Below are positions 9,896 through 20,640 of a DNA stretch of 64,000 bases, in pieces. Origin of the DNA: Saussurea involucrata (taxonomy: Eukaryota; Streptophyta; Magnoliopsida; Asterales; Asteraceae). The DNA lies in assembly GCA_033807775.1 (NCBI GenBank), contig CM066313.1, positions 61,302,484 to 61,366,483 of the forward strand, given 5' to 3'. The first letter of the stretch is position 1, and every line of letters begins with the position of its first letter. The position numbers and the translations under genes are program-made. The notes beneath the pieces were generated by a model. It was not told where the DNA came from. It did no database searches and saw nothing but the letters and a program-made list of their open reading frames with translations.

Positions 9896-10789
9896 ATGTC
9901 TATTACTGCCTCCAACTCAAACTTAAACGATTCATCCGAATACACAATACGGTCAATATTTGATAACGAAAAACTGGACGGAATGAACTTCGTCGAATGG
10001 TTTCGATCCCTAAGGGAAACTCTTAGGTATGAGAAGAAGTTCTACGTTCTTGAAAATACCTCTCCAAATGCTCCTGCCAGAAATGCTCCAACTGAAGTCA
10101 GGGATGCTTATGATAAGTACCAAAATGACTCTCTCAGTGTTGGTTGCCTAGTGTTAGCCACCATGACTCCTGAATTATTACGGGATCATGAAAACATGAC
10201 TACTTGGGATATGATATCTTCGTTGAAGTCTATGTTTCGGTTACAAATAAAATGGGAGAGATTTGATACAGTCAAGGCATTGTGTGCTTGTAAAATGACT
10301 GAGGGTTCTTCAGTTAATGCCCACGTTTTAAAAATGAAAGGATACTTTAACAAATTGAACCGTCTTGGATCCCCACTAGGTCAAGGGTTGGAAATCGATA
10401 TGTTTCTCAGCTCTTTATCTAAAACATACAAGCAGTTCGTTGAGGACTATAATAAGAAATGTTTGAATAAAACTCTCACGGAACTTCACATTTTACTTAA
10501 AATTACTGAGAGGAACTTGAAATCCAAGTTGGGTTCAATCAAACCAAAACACGCTTTGATGATCAAACTTGAAAGTGGGATAGTCATGAAAAAGGGGGAG
10601 ATAACCAAGGGTAAAGTATATGTTGGAAGTTCCAGCATGGATAAGGGCAAAGGAAATATTCCCGAGGTTTCAGTATGGTACAATTGTTATCATGAAGGGC
10701 ACCGAATAAAAACTTGTCCAGCCCGATTGGCAGAGATTAAGAAGCAGAAGGCCTATAAAGCCCGAACTTCAGGTATTTTTACCATTTGA
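9896..10789 (+). CDS. Ty1/copia gag protein, 297 aa (element truncated)
   Basis: Copia-type gag: an N-terminal LDGMNFVEWFRSL block (about residues 29-41), the helical UBN2-like capsid region to about residue 210, and a zinc-knuckle-like VWYNCYHEGHRIKTC near residue 262. In the knuckle the first Cys of the usual CX2CX4HX4C is Trp. The frame stops at 10789 with no protease or pol after it, and SV1 begins 60 bases later. It is therefore a gag remnant or a gag-only derivative. It is on the opposite strand to SV1 and not part of it. Confidence 0.8.
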   Translation: MSITASNSNLNDSSEYTIRSIFDNEKLDGMNFVEWFRSLRETLRYEKKFYVLENTSPNAPARNAPTEVRDAYDKYQNDSLSVGCLVLATMTPELLRDHENMTTWDMISSLKSMFRLQIKWERFDTVKALCACKMTEGSSVNAHVLKMKGYFNKLNRLGSPLGQGLEIDMFLSSLSKTYKQFVEDYNKKCLNKTLTELHILLKITERNLKSKLGSIKPKHALMIKLESGIVMKKGEITKGKVYVGSSSMDKGKGNIPEVSVWYNCYHEGHRIKTCPARLAEIKKQKAYKARTSGIFTI

Positions 10790-10848
10790 TTTATTAACTT
10801 CTGACTAAGTGTTACATGATTGAGTATGATACTCATCTCAGTACTACT

Positions 10849-11427
10849 TGTAGAAACCAAGATTCAATCTTACAATCAAATATGAACAATCAAATAGTAT
10901 ATGATAGAGATTTGGATCAACGCACTTTTATTCAATTAAGAACAGATTACAAATCTAGAGAGAGAATCTCTCAAAGATTACAAAAGCAGAATACAAAGAT
11001 ATGCGTGAAAGTTATGCGAAGATTAGTTAGCTTACAGTTGCTAACTCCTATATATACTGTTAAGGAAAAGCTAAAGCTACAGTACATATACATCAAAGAC
11101 TAATAGAAAAATTACACGTGTCCTAATTAGTAACAGAATATAAAGGAAAATATCCCGTCATAAGTTCTGAACATGTTGTTCAGAACTTATGAACATTCTT
11201 CTGATAAAGCTCCTCAGAACTTCCTTCAAGCACTTGTGATATTTCTTCATCATTGTCAGAAGTTCTGAGTCTCCTACTCAGAACTCTAAACCTTCAATTC
11301 ATACTTTCACACTTGTAATCTTTTCGAGACTTCTCAGATCAGAACTTCTGAGTCTTCTACTCAGAACTTCTCAGTCTTCTGTCCAGATCCCAACACTTGG
11401 TAATTTGACAAAACTCCAGATCTAACA
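10849..11427 (-). repeat. SV1 3' LTR, 579 bp
   Basis: Aligns base by base with 24001-24581 and ends in CTAACA next to the PPT. It carries two pairs of TCAGAAnTTCTGA palindromes (starts 11256/11278 and 11339/11361) and a 33-bp hairpin at 11159-11191. Confidence 0.95.
11159..11191. repeat. Perfect 15-bp inverted repeat in the SV1 LTR
   Basis: Arms 11159-11173 and 11177-11191 (CATAAGTTCTGAACA and its complement) flank the 3-base loop TGT. The same hairpin is preserved in the other LTR at 24312-24344, although the LTRs differ elsewhere. Confidence 0.9.
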
Positions 11428-11440
11428 ATCTCCCCCTTTA
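11428..11440 (-). promoter_or_regulatory. SV1 polypurine tract
   Basis: On the minus strand TAAAGGGGGAGAT abuts the 3' LTR. It is the plus-strand primer site and confirms minus orientation. Confidence 0.9.
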
Positions 11441-11550
11441 TGTCAAATACTTCTGTACTTCTCATCATCAAACTCCTTGAGAGCAGGAACAATCTCCAGT
11501 AATAGAACATTTCTCAAAGTCAGTCTTTTATCAATTATTTTGATAAGTTC

Positions 11551-14298
11551 CTATGTCTTTTCAACTTTACCATCTTTAACTCCTTTTTGAATTTTCTTGG
11601 TCAAGTTGTTTTTGATGAATCTGAGAGTACCAGAACAGTATTTAGCAGCTTCACTAGCTCTAAAATAGATCTTTTGCTTTTGATTATTCTTCATCACAAT
11701 TCCCAACTCAGGAAATGTACCCACGTATCCAGATTTCAAAACTTCTAACTGAACATGCTCATTGTTTGGCCTGGAGAGATATACACATGGTCTCTGCACA
11801 TATAAAGCAATTTGAAAATCTGTATATGCATGCCATCTCATAATGTAACATATGGCCTCTCTCACTGTAGCCAATGCTCCACTTTCCTTCTTGAGCTTGC
11901 TTCAATCTTTATTTGATAGAAGTGAGTACAACTTGTAGAAATCAAAGACTGATATTTCATCAAAATCTGCTTCAGTGAAATAATAAACTTTTCCATCTTC
12001 TCTGAGCACTTCAAACCCATAGTAATCATGTTTCTTGAACTGTTTAACCACCAACTCTCTGATTCCAGTGATCATATAGTCAGAATATACAGATCTCTTT
12101 TTCTTTCCTAGAAACCTTTTTAACTCAGCACGCATCCATCGATAAAATTCTGACCTATCATGATAAACACTCATAAAGTCTACTTCTTTTGGTTGAAAGA
12201 AGTTTGGCAATGTAAACTCCAAGAATATAGCATTCAAATCAACAGATAACTCAGCTCCAGATTGTTCTGTTTGTTCAGCATCTTCCATTTGAACATCTTC
12301 TTGAGATATAATATCTGGAATAACTTCCTCAATTTCATCTGACCATACACCATATACTTCATATTCAGCTGGAAAAACAAAATCTCTGTGTAACAACTTC
12401 TTTGAATTTACTTCTGAAAGTAACCATTCATTGCAATTTCTGATTTTGTTTCTGAGTTCAAGTCTTTTAGTGACACATCTGATACATTTTTCTTTCACAG
12501 AAACTCTGACATTCTCAACATAAGCCTGCATCTTTATTACTGTCTTCTTCAGAGTAGCATCACTATACTTTACTAGATCATTCAATCTGAATATAAAGAC
12601 TTGGTTGAATTATGAATAAATGAATCTTTCATTTCCAACTTCTTCACTCACAAAGCCATCAAAGTTGCTCATTACTTCAAGATTTCTAATTGGACTTGTC
12701 AAGTTGCATTTCTCTTTCCTTGACTCAATTGCCAACTAAAAATCATACAAGTACAGATTTCTGACATATATTCCCAGAACTCTTCTGCATTCAAGTTCTA
12801 TCCAAGCATCTTCAGTACCAGCAAATAATTTCACCAAGAAAGTTTGATCTTCCAAGAATAATCTGTGAAAATCAAAACTTGTCATGTTCACCTTCAAGTT
12901 TCCTTCTTTCAATACATTCAGATTAACATATCTCAGACCATCAAATTTTTCACTCAGAAAATTTAACACCTTTACAATCCTTTTCTGAACATGTAGCTTT
13001 TCATCAGTCTTTCTGAATCTATTTGAAGCATCCACATATATCATCTGAATCCTCTCATCCAAGAAACCATCAATGAAATTTTCAAGGTCAACAAACTCAT
13101 CATCTTTGCAGTAGACAGATTCATAATTGTCTTCCGGGAAAATACTGACATACAAATTTCTTGCCAATGGTGTATCTTCTCTTTCAACAATAAAATCACA
13201 CAAAGGTTCTTCAAGAATTGGTAAATCAATTCTGGGAATCATAATTGGCCTTCTGTAAGTGTAGAAAGGAATTAAGAAGTCTTCAACTTTCACAAGATCT
13301 TCTTCTGATACATCTTCAAAGAAATATTCTCCAATGTCATTTACAAACTGCTTTGTGTATCCTACAGAGTGATCTTCTTCTCCCAACAAGTCAATTGGCC
13401 TCACCAACTTGATAACTTATTGAACATTCTGAATATTAAGAGCTCTGACCAATTCACTATGCATTCTCCTTATCAAAATATCATTCAGTCTTCTTTCTTC
13501 AAGTTCAGAATTAAGAAGTTCCCTTCTGGTATAAGGAACTATCTCTAAACAAGTGTTAACCTCAGCTCTTTCAATCAACCTTTCTTCAGAGATATTTGCC
13601 ATAGTTATTTCACACCATTCTTCAGAAGAATCTGTCATTTCTTCTATAAAAGTATCCATCTTTTCAGTCTCATCATTCTGATCAATATCTGGCATAAGAA
13701 TTTCAGTTTCATTAGAATTAATCTCCATCTCTGTATTCAAAATCAATTCCTCTGTTTTACTTGAGTTTTCACTTCCCATCTTTTCCATTTCCATATCTTC
13801 TTCAGTATCTGAACTAATATTCTGAACCTCTCCAACTGCTAACTGCATATCAGAAATCTCAAAATCTGCTAAGTCAATATCAGCTGACTTTTCAACCTTT
13901 TCTAAGTCATCAGTGCTTTGTTCATCAACCTCAGAATTTTGCTTTTGCCTTTTCTCTCCCTTTTGGTGATCATGAGGATCATTATCATCAAACTTCCTTT
14001 TTAAATTCTGAGTTGTTTCTTTTTCAGGTTCAGCTACAGACATAGGCATGATGGCTAATGGCTTTGAAACACTAGCCAATGTTGAACTGAAAGCTTGTAA
14101 CAATGAAGATTTCATATCATCCATATTCTTTACTAACTCCTTTTGAAATTCTGACAGACTATCCTTGATCTCCTTTTTGTGAGATTTCAAGGATAGTTTC
14201 ATTTCATCCACCTTTTGTTCAACAGATTTTTCTTTGCCTTCCAACAAGAGTTTGAGATTATTCACTTCATTTTTCAAAGAATCCACCGTACTCTCCAA
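11551..14298 (-). pseudogene. SV1 env-like 3' ORF, middle and C-terminal part
   Basis: Four stretches in the same frame (14298-13417, 13407-12736, 12585-11902, 11874-11551) are separated by in-frame stops at 13417, 12736 and 11902, with further stops between 12735 and 12586. The first contains a coiled coil (KNEVNNLKLLLEGKEKS) and acidic runs. The last two contain a repeated small-domain wording, YYGFEVLREDGKVYYFTEAD and FPELGIVMKN...YFRASEA, that also occurs in E0 (about 7520-7570 and 7830-7890). I see no membrane segment, so an envelope role is not supported. The original protein was probably more than 1400 residues when joined with the two upstream pieces. Confidence 0.75.
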
Positions 14299-15080
14299 TT
14301 TTTCAACTTTTCCCCCAACACCTGATTTTGTTTCTGAATCTTTTCAAATTCAGAAGATTCTAACTGTGAACCTGAACCAACAGACGGTCCAGTTTTCATG
14401 TGCTCAGGGAGCTCATGGCCTGTAGATGCCACAAAGACATCATGTACAACAGATGCACTGTGTAATGAAGCTTTTAAGATGTTCAATTCACCAGGACTTC
14501 CATCCAATCCTTGACAACCAATATTAGGAGTGTCTATGGATGTTGTTACAGGAATACGAAATTCTTGTGATGTGCTAGTGTTGAAAAATAATTCAGGCCC
14601 AAATTGGATATTACTGTGTAATCCAGACTCAAAGTGTTCAAAAATAGGTTGGGATTTATCACCTCCCTCCAAATGAGTTTGGGATGGTTCCCCTGTTTGA
14701 ATTGAAACAGTAGCATGTTGAAATGCTTCTGAGTGGCTAGGGATGGGTTGTTCAAGTTCCACCACTGGGTCAATGGTGTTTTCTTCAATGTTAGTTGCTA
14801 AGAGTTGTGAACCAACAGTAGATGTGGCTACCCGGATTAATTCTGCTGGATCAGAACCATCTCTTTCTGTTTGAGATTCTGTTAACAATCTCTCATCCTC
14901 ACCACACTCTATCTGTTTTTCAACTCCCATACTAACCAATCTCTCTGAATTTTCCCTCTCTATTCTCTCAGAATGTTCCCCCCCTTGAACATTCTCCCCC
15001 TCTCTATTTTGATTTGACGCCTCACCTCTCATCTCAGGTTGTTCCTCATGGGTAGGGTCTTGAGGTTGTTCAAGTCCCAT
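14274..15080 (-). pseudogene. SV1 env-like 3' ORF, acidic low-complexity segment
   Basis: Glu/Ser/Thr-rich segment containing IRVATSTVGSQLL, the block shared with E0. At its end (about 14300) the wording EKLKN continues in another frame as the coiled-coil segment, beside a G/A homopolymer run (GGGGGAAAAG). A one-base indel therefore broke the frame. Confidence 0.7.
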
Positions 15081-15124
15081 TGAGGTGCAATAAGCTTTTA
15101 AAATCTCATTTCCCTTGGAATATA

Positions 15125-16207
15125 CTACCTAAGTGACCTTGGAAGAGGTCTATGATTTGGAAAATTTTCAAGTTTGAGAGCAGAAATCATTTTACCCATA
15201 TAGAAGATTGGCCCATGTTCCTCATTTGATCTTCTTGGAATGTTCGTGTCTTGAACCATTGCATGCCAAATGACCAACTGCCAATATCTTTGATAAGGTA
15301 CATATGTAAGAACTTTATCCTTTGTTTTCCCTTCTTTGGCCTTCTGATTTCTCTCAAACGTGTTCTTCATATCTTCCCACAGAATTGAAGCATAATCATA
15401 ATGTTTATTCTTTAATAACCCATGAAAGATCTGCAAAATCTGCCTTGAACCTTGATCAATAGAGCTATTCTTTCCAGAAAGACATTTGTTGACAATATTG
15501 AAAAAACATGCCCAGATTGGTGGCAATTTGTTCCTCCTGAAAAGACTTAGATTTCTCAATTCCTCATTATATCCTAACTTTCTGAATTCAACAATTAATT
15601 CCTCTGTTAATGGGGAATCTTCAAAATCTAACCTCCTCTCTAAATCATCTTTCTCTGGCAACCTTAACATTGTTCTCATGAATTGCACATTTAGAGTTAC
15701 CGTAACTCCCCCTATTTCAGACACAAAATTGTTACCTTGTAGCTCCAAATGTTTCCACCATTGTTGAATATACTGAACTGGAACAGATTTCTTCATTGTA
15801 AACCACTTTTTGAATGGGTGATACTTCAGTAATTCAATGATTATTCGATGTTCCTCCTTGAACCTAGTTTCATCAAGTACTAACACACAATTATTATCGA
15901 TTATGTCCAAATACTCACTTTCAGGTACAACTCGTTCCAATGAATTAGATTTTCCAGAGGCAATAGACCTAGCCGCACTCTGCTCATGTGGTATATTCTC
16001 ATTTAAATCATCTGCGTTTCCCTCAGATTCTGCCATTTCCTCATCCCATGTATTTCTCTCTAAAACAATGTTTTCATCTAAAGCCCCTTCTTCTACGGCT
16101 CGATTTACAGGCATTTGAACTTCATCGTTTTCTGATTCTGAAGAGGATTCCAATAAGGTTTTCGATGAGTGTAATGATATGGCCTTACTTCTTCTCGAAC
16201 CCGACAT
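15125..16207 (-). pseudogene. SV1 env-like 3' ORF, N-terminal conserved domain, 360 aa
   Basis: Starts at ATG 16207 with a basic MSGSRRSK and an acidic tail, then a conserved globular domain at about residues 110-360 (PFKKWFTMKKSVPVQYIQQW, LPPIWACFFNIVNKCLSGK, YPYQRYWQLV-like). The same domain occurs in SV2 (27130-27832) and S3 (37052-37900), each with the pattern 'short basic helix, QxFW, LRLP, PLW/PIW, CLxGK'. It ends by frameshift at 15125; the next frame resumes with VVYSKGNEILKAYC. This is an unnamed retroelement-specific family of unknown function. Confidence 0.75.
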
Positions 16208-17205
16208 GATCGAAATTTGGAATATTGAAAGAAAACATAATCAATGAACTTTGGATTTATGTGTTTCTCACTTTTCACTCTTGGATTTCAAATAAAATTT
16301 GAAAGAGGGATTTTAAGAACTATTTAAAATCCGCGAAGCCGAAAGGTTTAACGGTGAAAAAGACGCTTTTTGTCAAAGTTATAACAGAGTCAAACACTTT
16401 GAAATACCACAAAAGATATTAAATGAAATGTGGTAATTTCAATTGAATAAGAAGCTGACACGTGTTACTTGATAGAAATTAACACAAGTTAAAAGTTTTG
16501 AGTAACACGCTCAGAAGTGTGATAAAGTATACTCAGAAGTTCTGAGTACACAGTTCAGAAGAAATTTCCTTGTATTCCAAAAATTCATTTAAAATCAAAC
16601 TTCTGATTAAGATAAAACATTTAATAATCAAGAAGTAGTTTGAACAGATAGAAAATTATTTTATCATCAAGTTTCTGTCCTTAGATGATTTAAAATTTCT
16701 GGAAAATCATTTAAAATCTAACATCTGAACATGAAATCTTTTGAGAATTCAGACGTAGTTTGAACAAGTAGAAAATTGTTTTATCATTGAAAGCATGTTC
16801 TCCTTAGAATGATTTGTGATGAAAAAAAATACAAGCCTTATTAGCATCTTTGATTGATTTCTGAAAGATATTATTGCTCCCCTTGACTTGAGCATACACT
16901 CAAGCACATATCAGATATAAAGGTATGTAAAAATATAATATAGAAAATGTGTAATTAAAAAATTGAAATACTTGTATTTCTCAGAAATGATTTCTGAAAG
17001 GTATTCAGAAGTTCTGATTAACCTATTCAGAAGAAAATATATGAAGTCAGATTTCTCAGACACTAACTCAGAAGATCTGAACTCAAGACTCAGAAGTTCC
17101 GAACACAAGAGTCAGAATTCTGAATAAGAGAGTCAGAGTTCTGAGTGAACTACTCAGAAAATCTTACTTAGAAATATTTTCATTTCTGAAAAATAGCAAA
17201 TATAA
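16208..17205 (-). other. SV1 spacer between pol and the 3' ORF with palindrome array
   Basis: No coding potential is visible over 1 kb of AT-rich DNA. Palindromes of the TCAGAAnTTCTGA type occur at about 16540, 17003 and in a run at 17068-17163 with starts 17068, 17090, 17112, 17133 and 17154 (spacings 22, 22, 21, 21). A second purine tract (AAGGGGAGCAA, minus strand) lies near 16877. Confidence 0.75.
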
Positions 17206-18686
17206 TCAATTCGTTAGATTAAGCATTCCTATTTTGCAAATGAGAAAGGTAAACCTTTTGTGATCAAGTGGCTTTGTGAACAAGTCAGCCAATTGATACT
17301 TTGTATGCACAAAGTGAATCTCTATAGTTCCCTTTTCAACATAGTCTTTAATAAAATGATACCTTACATCAATATGCTTGGTTTTTGAGTGCTGAACAGG
17401 ATTATGAGTTATTGCAATAGCACTTTCTGAATCACAGTATATGGGAATTTTGTTGAGTTGATATCCATAGTCCATGAGTTGTGTTCTCATCTACAAAGTT
17501 TGAGAGCAGCAAGCAGCAGCAGCTACATACTCTGCTTCAGCAGTTGAAGTGGACACACAATTTTGCTTCTTTGAAGCCCAACTCACAATCTTATCTCCTA
17601 AAAAGTGACAAGCACCAGATGTACTTTTCCTGTCCAACCTGCTTCCTGCATGATCAGCATCAGTAAAACCAGTTAATTTGAAATCAGTCTCTTTTGGATA
17701 CCAAAGGCCTAAATCTGGTGAACCTTTCAGATATCTCAAGATCCTCTTAACAGCTAGCAAATGAGATTCTTTTGGATTTGATTTAAATCTAGCACAAAAA
17801 CAGGTAGCAAACATGGTATTTGGTCTACTAGCAGTTAGATAAAGAAGAGATCCTATCATGCCTCTATAAATTTTGTTATCTGCTGGAACTCCATTGAGAT
17901 CAGCATCTAACTTGACATTTGTATCCATAGGAGTTCTCATAGAAGCATAATCAGACATCTTAAACTTCTTTAAAATATCTTTTACATATTTTCCTTGGTT
18001 TATAAAAATACCATTTGGTAACTGTTTTACATGTAAACCAAGAAAGAAGTTCAATTCTTCCATCATGCTCATTTCAAATTCTGATTCCATGACTTTTGAG
18101 AATTCAGTACATAACTCTGCACTTGTAGAACCAAATATTATGTCATCTACATATATTTGAAGTAGAATTAAATCATCACCCTTTTTCTTCAAGAATAAAG
18201 TAGTGTTGATTTTACCTTTCTTGAAACCAGATTTTAATAAGTGTTGAGTAAGAGTGTCATACCAGGCTCTTGGTGCTTGTTTCAGACCATATAATGCCTT
18301 ATCTAAAACATAAACATGATCTGGAAACACAGGATCAACAAAACCTTCTGGTTGATAGACATAAACCTCTTCATTTAGTATACCATTCAGAAAAGCTGAT
18401 TTGACATCCATTTGGTACACTTTGAAGTTCTTATGTGCAACATAGGCCAAGAATATTCTGATTGCTTCTATTCTTGCCACAGGTGCAAATGTCTCATCAT
18501 AGTCTATTCCTTCTTGTTGAGAATATCCCTTTGCAACCAATCTTGCCTTGTTTCTGACTACAACACCTGACTAATCTTTCTTGTTTCTGAATACCCATTT
18601 AGTTCCAATAACAGATTTTCCTTCAGGTTTTGGAACTAGTCTCCAGGCTTTATTTCTTTCAAACTGTAGAAATTCATCTTGCATTG
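17206..18686 (-). pseudogene. SV1 reverse transcriptase and RNase H
   Basis: 18540-17491 holds copia RT: LVAKGYSQQEGIDYDETFAP, MDVKSAFLNG, LYGLKQAPRAWYD and catalytic YVDDIIFGS, then RNase H with FTDADHAGS and STAEAEYVAA. A TAG at 17491 replaces the Trp of the usual 'LWMRTQL' junction, and the frame continues in 17490-17206 (YCDSESAIAI, KHIDVRYHFI, TKYQLADLFTK). Upstream, 18541-18686 reads as the RT start (WVFRNKKD) with another stop. The gene would copy and degrade element RNA if intact. Confidence 0.85.
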
Positions 18687-20640
18687 CTAAAATCCAATCT
18701 GATCCTCTAGGGCTTCATTGGCTTTCTTAGGTTCAATCACACTTAAAAATCCTACAAACATTGCTTCATTTGTTGTTGCTGATCTGGTCTTAACTCCTAC
18801 TGATGTTTGAATAGGATGGTCTTTAGTCCATTTGTTTGAACTAGGAAGCACATCAATTTCTGAAAAATTGTTGTTTGTATCATTCTCATCAATGATTGCT
18901 TGTAATTCTGAATTGTCCTCTTGTTCTGATACTTGTTGAGGTGAAACCTCCAAGTTTGGATTCTGAGTAGTAGAGTCAGAATTCTGAATGATTTGTTCAT
19001 AGTTCTGAGACACTTGTTCAGAAATCTGAGTAACTTGGTCAGAATTCTGATTGGCTTGTCCAGAATTCTGAGTACTAGGATCAGAAGTTTCATTACTTGT
19101 ATTGATCAAAGTTGGACATTCCTCAGATGGACCTGTATCAGAAATTACAGTTGTTTGAACCACTTCTGAAGTTCCCTTTTTCATTTCTTGAACCATTTTT
19201 GGATTTTCAAAATCTGCATAAGAATCAGAAGTTAGTTCCAGAAAAGCATCCTTAAACAATATATTGAGTTCTGAACAGTTAGGATTAGAAGCTGTTTCAG
19301 AAGTCATTTTTGTCTTATTCTGTCCGAGTTCTGAACTATATTGTTCAGAAGTCTTCATTCTTGACTCATCAAAAGTGACATTGATGCTTTCCATAATTCT
19401 CTTGGTTCTTCTATTGTAGATTCGAAATGCATTGGAAGTAAGTGAATACCCAACAAAGTATCCTTCATCTTCCTTTTTATCAAATTTATCAAGATTTTCT
19501 CTATCTTTGAGAATATAGCATCTGCAACCAAAAACATGAAAGAATTTAATAAGTGGTTTTCTCTTGTTAATCAGTTCATAAGCAGTTTTATCTAATCTTT
19601 TATTGATTAAAGTTCTGTTCTGTGTAAAACAAGCAGTGGCTATTGCTTCAGCCTATAGGAAGGTTGGAAGATTTGAATATGCCAACATGGTTCTTGTAGC
19701 TTCAACTAAAGTTCTGTTATTCCTTTCAACAACACCATTTTGTTGACGAGTTCTAACAGCAGAAAAGTTATGAGAAATTCCAAGACTTTGCAAAAAATTC
19801 TGAAGAGTCTCATTTCTGAACTATGTTGCATTGTCACTCCTGATTTTCTGAACTGGAAGTTGCAAAAGGACTTGAATTCTTTTGATGAAATTAATCAGTG
19901 TTTCAGCAGCCTCTGACTTAGCTCTTAAGAATTCAACCCATGTGTATCTTGAATATTCATCTACAATAACTAACATATACTTCTTTCCTCCCATAGATTG
20001 AACTGAAATAGGACCACAAAGATCTGTGTGTAGCATCTCCAATGGTGATTTGCAAGATGAGTCCATTTTTATCTTATGAGAACTCTTCTTCATCTTGCCC
20101 ATTTCACATGCTGAACATAATGATTTCTTTTCAAACTTGATCTTTGGTAATCCTTTGACTAGATGTTTGCCAACCAGATTATTCAGATCCTTGAAATTTA
20201 AGTGATAACATCTTCTGTGCCAAAGCCAACATTCATTTGCTATTGCATTTGACAATAGACAAACAGGGGTTAAAGCTTTAATTTTTGAAAAGTTAACCAC
20301 AAATAAGTCCATATGTCTTTTGGCCCAGAAGACTTTGATGTCATTCTCAGTTAAAATCATACAACCTGTAATGCTGAACTTAATCTGACAGAAACTATCC
20401 AAAACCCGACTTATGTTGAACAGATTATGTTGTAAGCCTTCCACATAGAAAACTTTATGAATGGTCAGATCCCCCTTTGTTAAATCTCCAAAACCTCTGA
20501 CTTATCCTTTGCTGTTATTACCAAAATTAACCGATCCTCCAGCCTTTTCTGTGAAATTAGTCAGAGAAGACTTATGACATGTCATGAGTCTTGAAGCTCC
20601 AGAATCTAAAAACCACACATGACAGCCCTGCAAAAACAAT
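18687..20640 (-). pseudogene. SV1 protease and integrase
   Basis: Protease begins near 20630 as VWFLDSGASRLMTC (active-site DSG). Then come the pre-integrase finger (CWLWHRRCYH, LCSACEMGKM), the integrase core (LHTDLCGPIS, DEYSRYTWVEF, KIRSDNA) and the VFGCRCYI block. At least three in-frame stops occur (about 19820, 19655, 20502). The 235-aa C-terminal linker (19394-18687) carries six 7-residue repeats of the QNSD type, encoded by 21-nt units at about 18958-19085. Confidence 0.82.
18958..19085. repeat. 21-bp tandem array with palindromic core inside SV1 integrase
   Basis: TTCTGA (or one-base variants) starts at 18961, 18982, 19003, 19024, 19045 and 19066, exactly 21 bp apart. Each is the right half of a CAGAATTCTGA-like palindrome. 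On the coding strand this gives heptapeptides such as TQNSGQA, NQNSDQV and TQISEQV. Confidence 0.9.

Noticed and set aside
11551..16207. Calling the Sirevirus 3' ORF a viral envelope gene
   Set aside because: No signal peptide, transmembrane stretch or fusion-like segment is visible. 'Env-like' is kept only as a positional label.
17068..17163. Spaced palindromes as a CRISPR array
   Set aside because: Repeats are 12-13 bp, imperfect, with about 9-bp gaps, in a plant retroelement with no cas genes.
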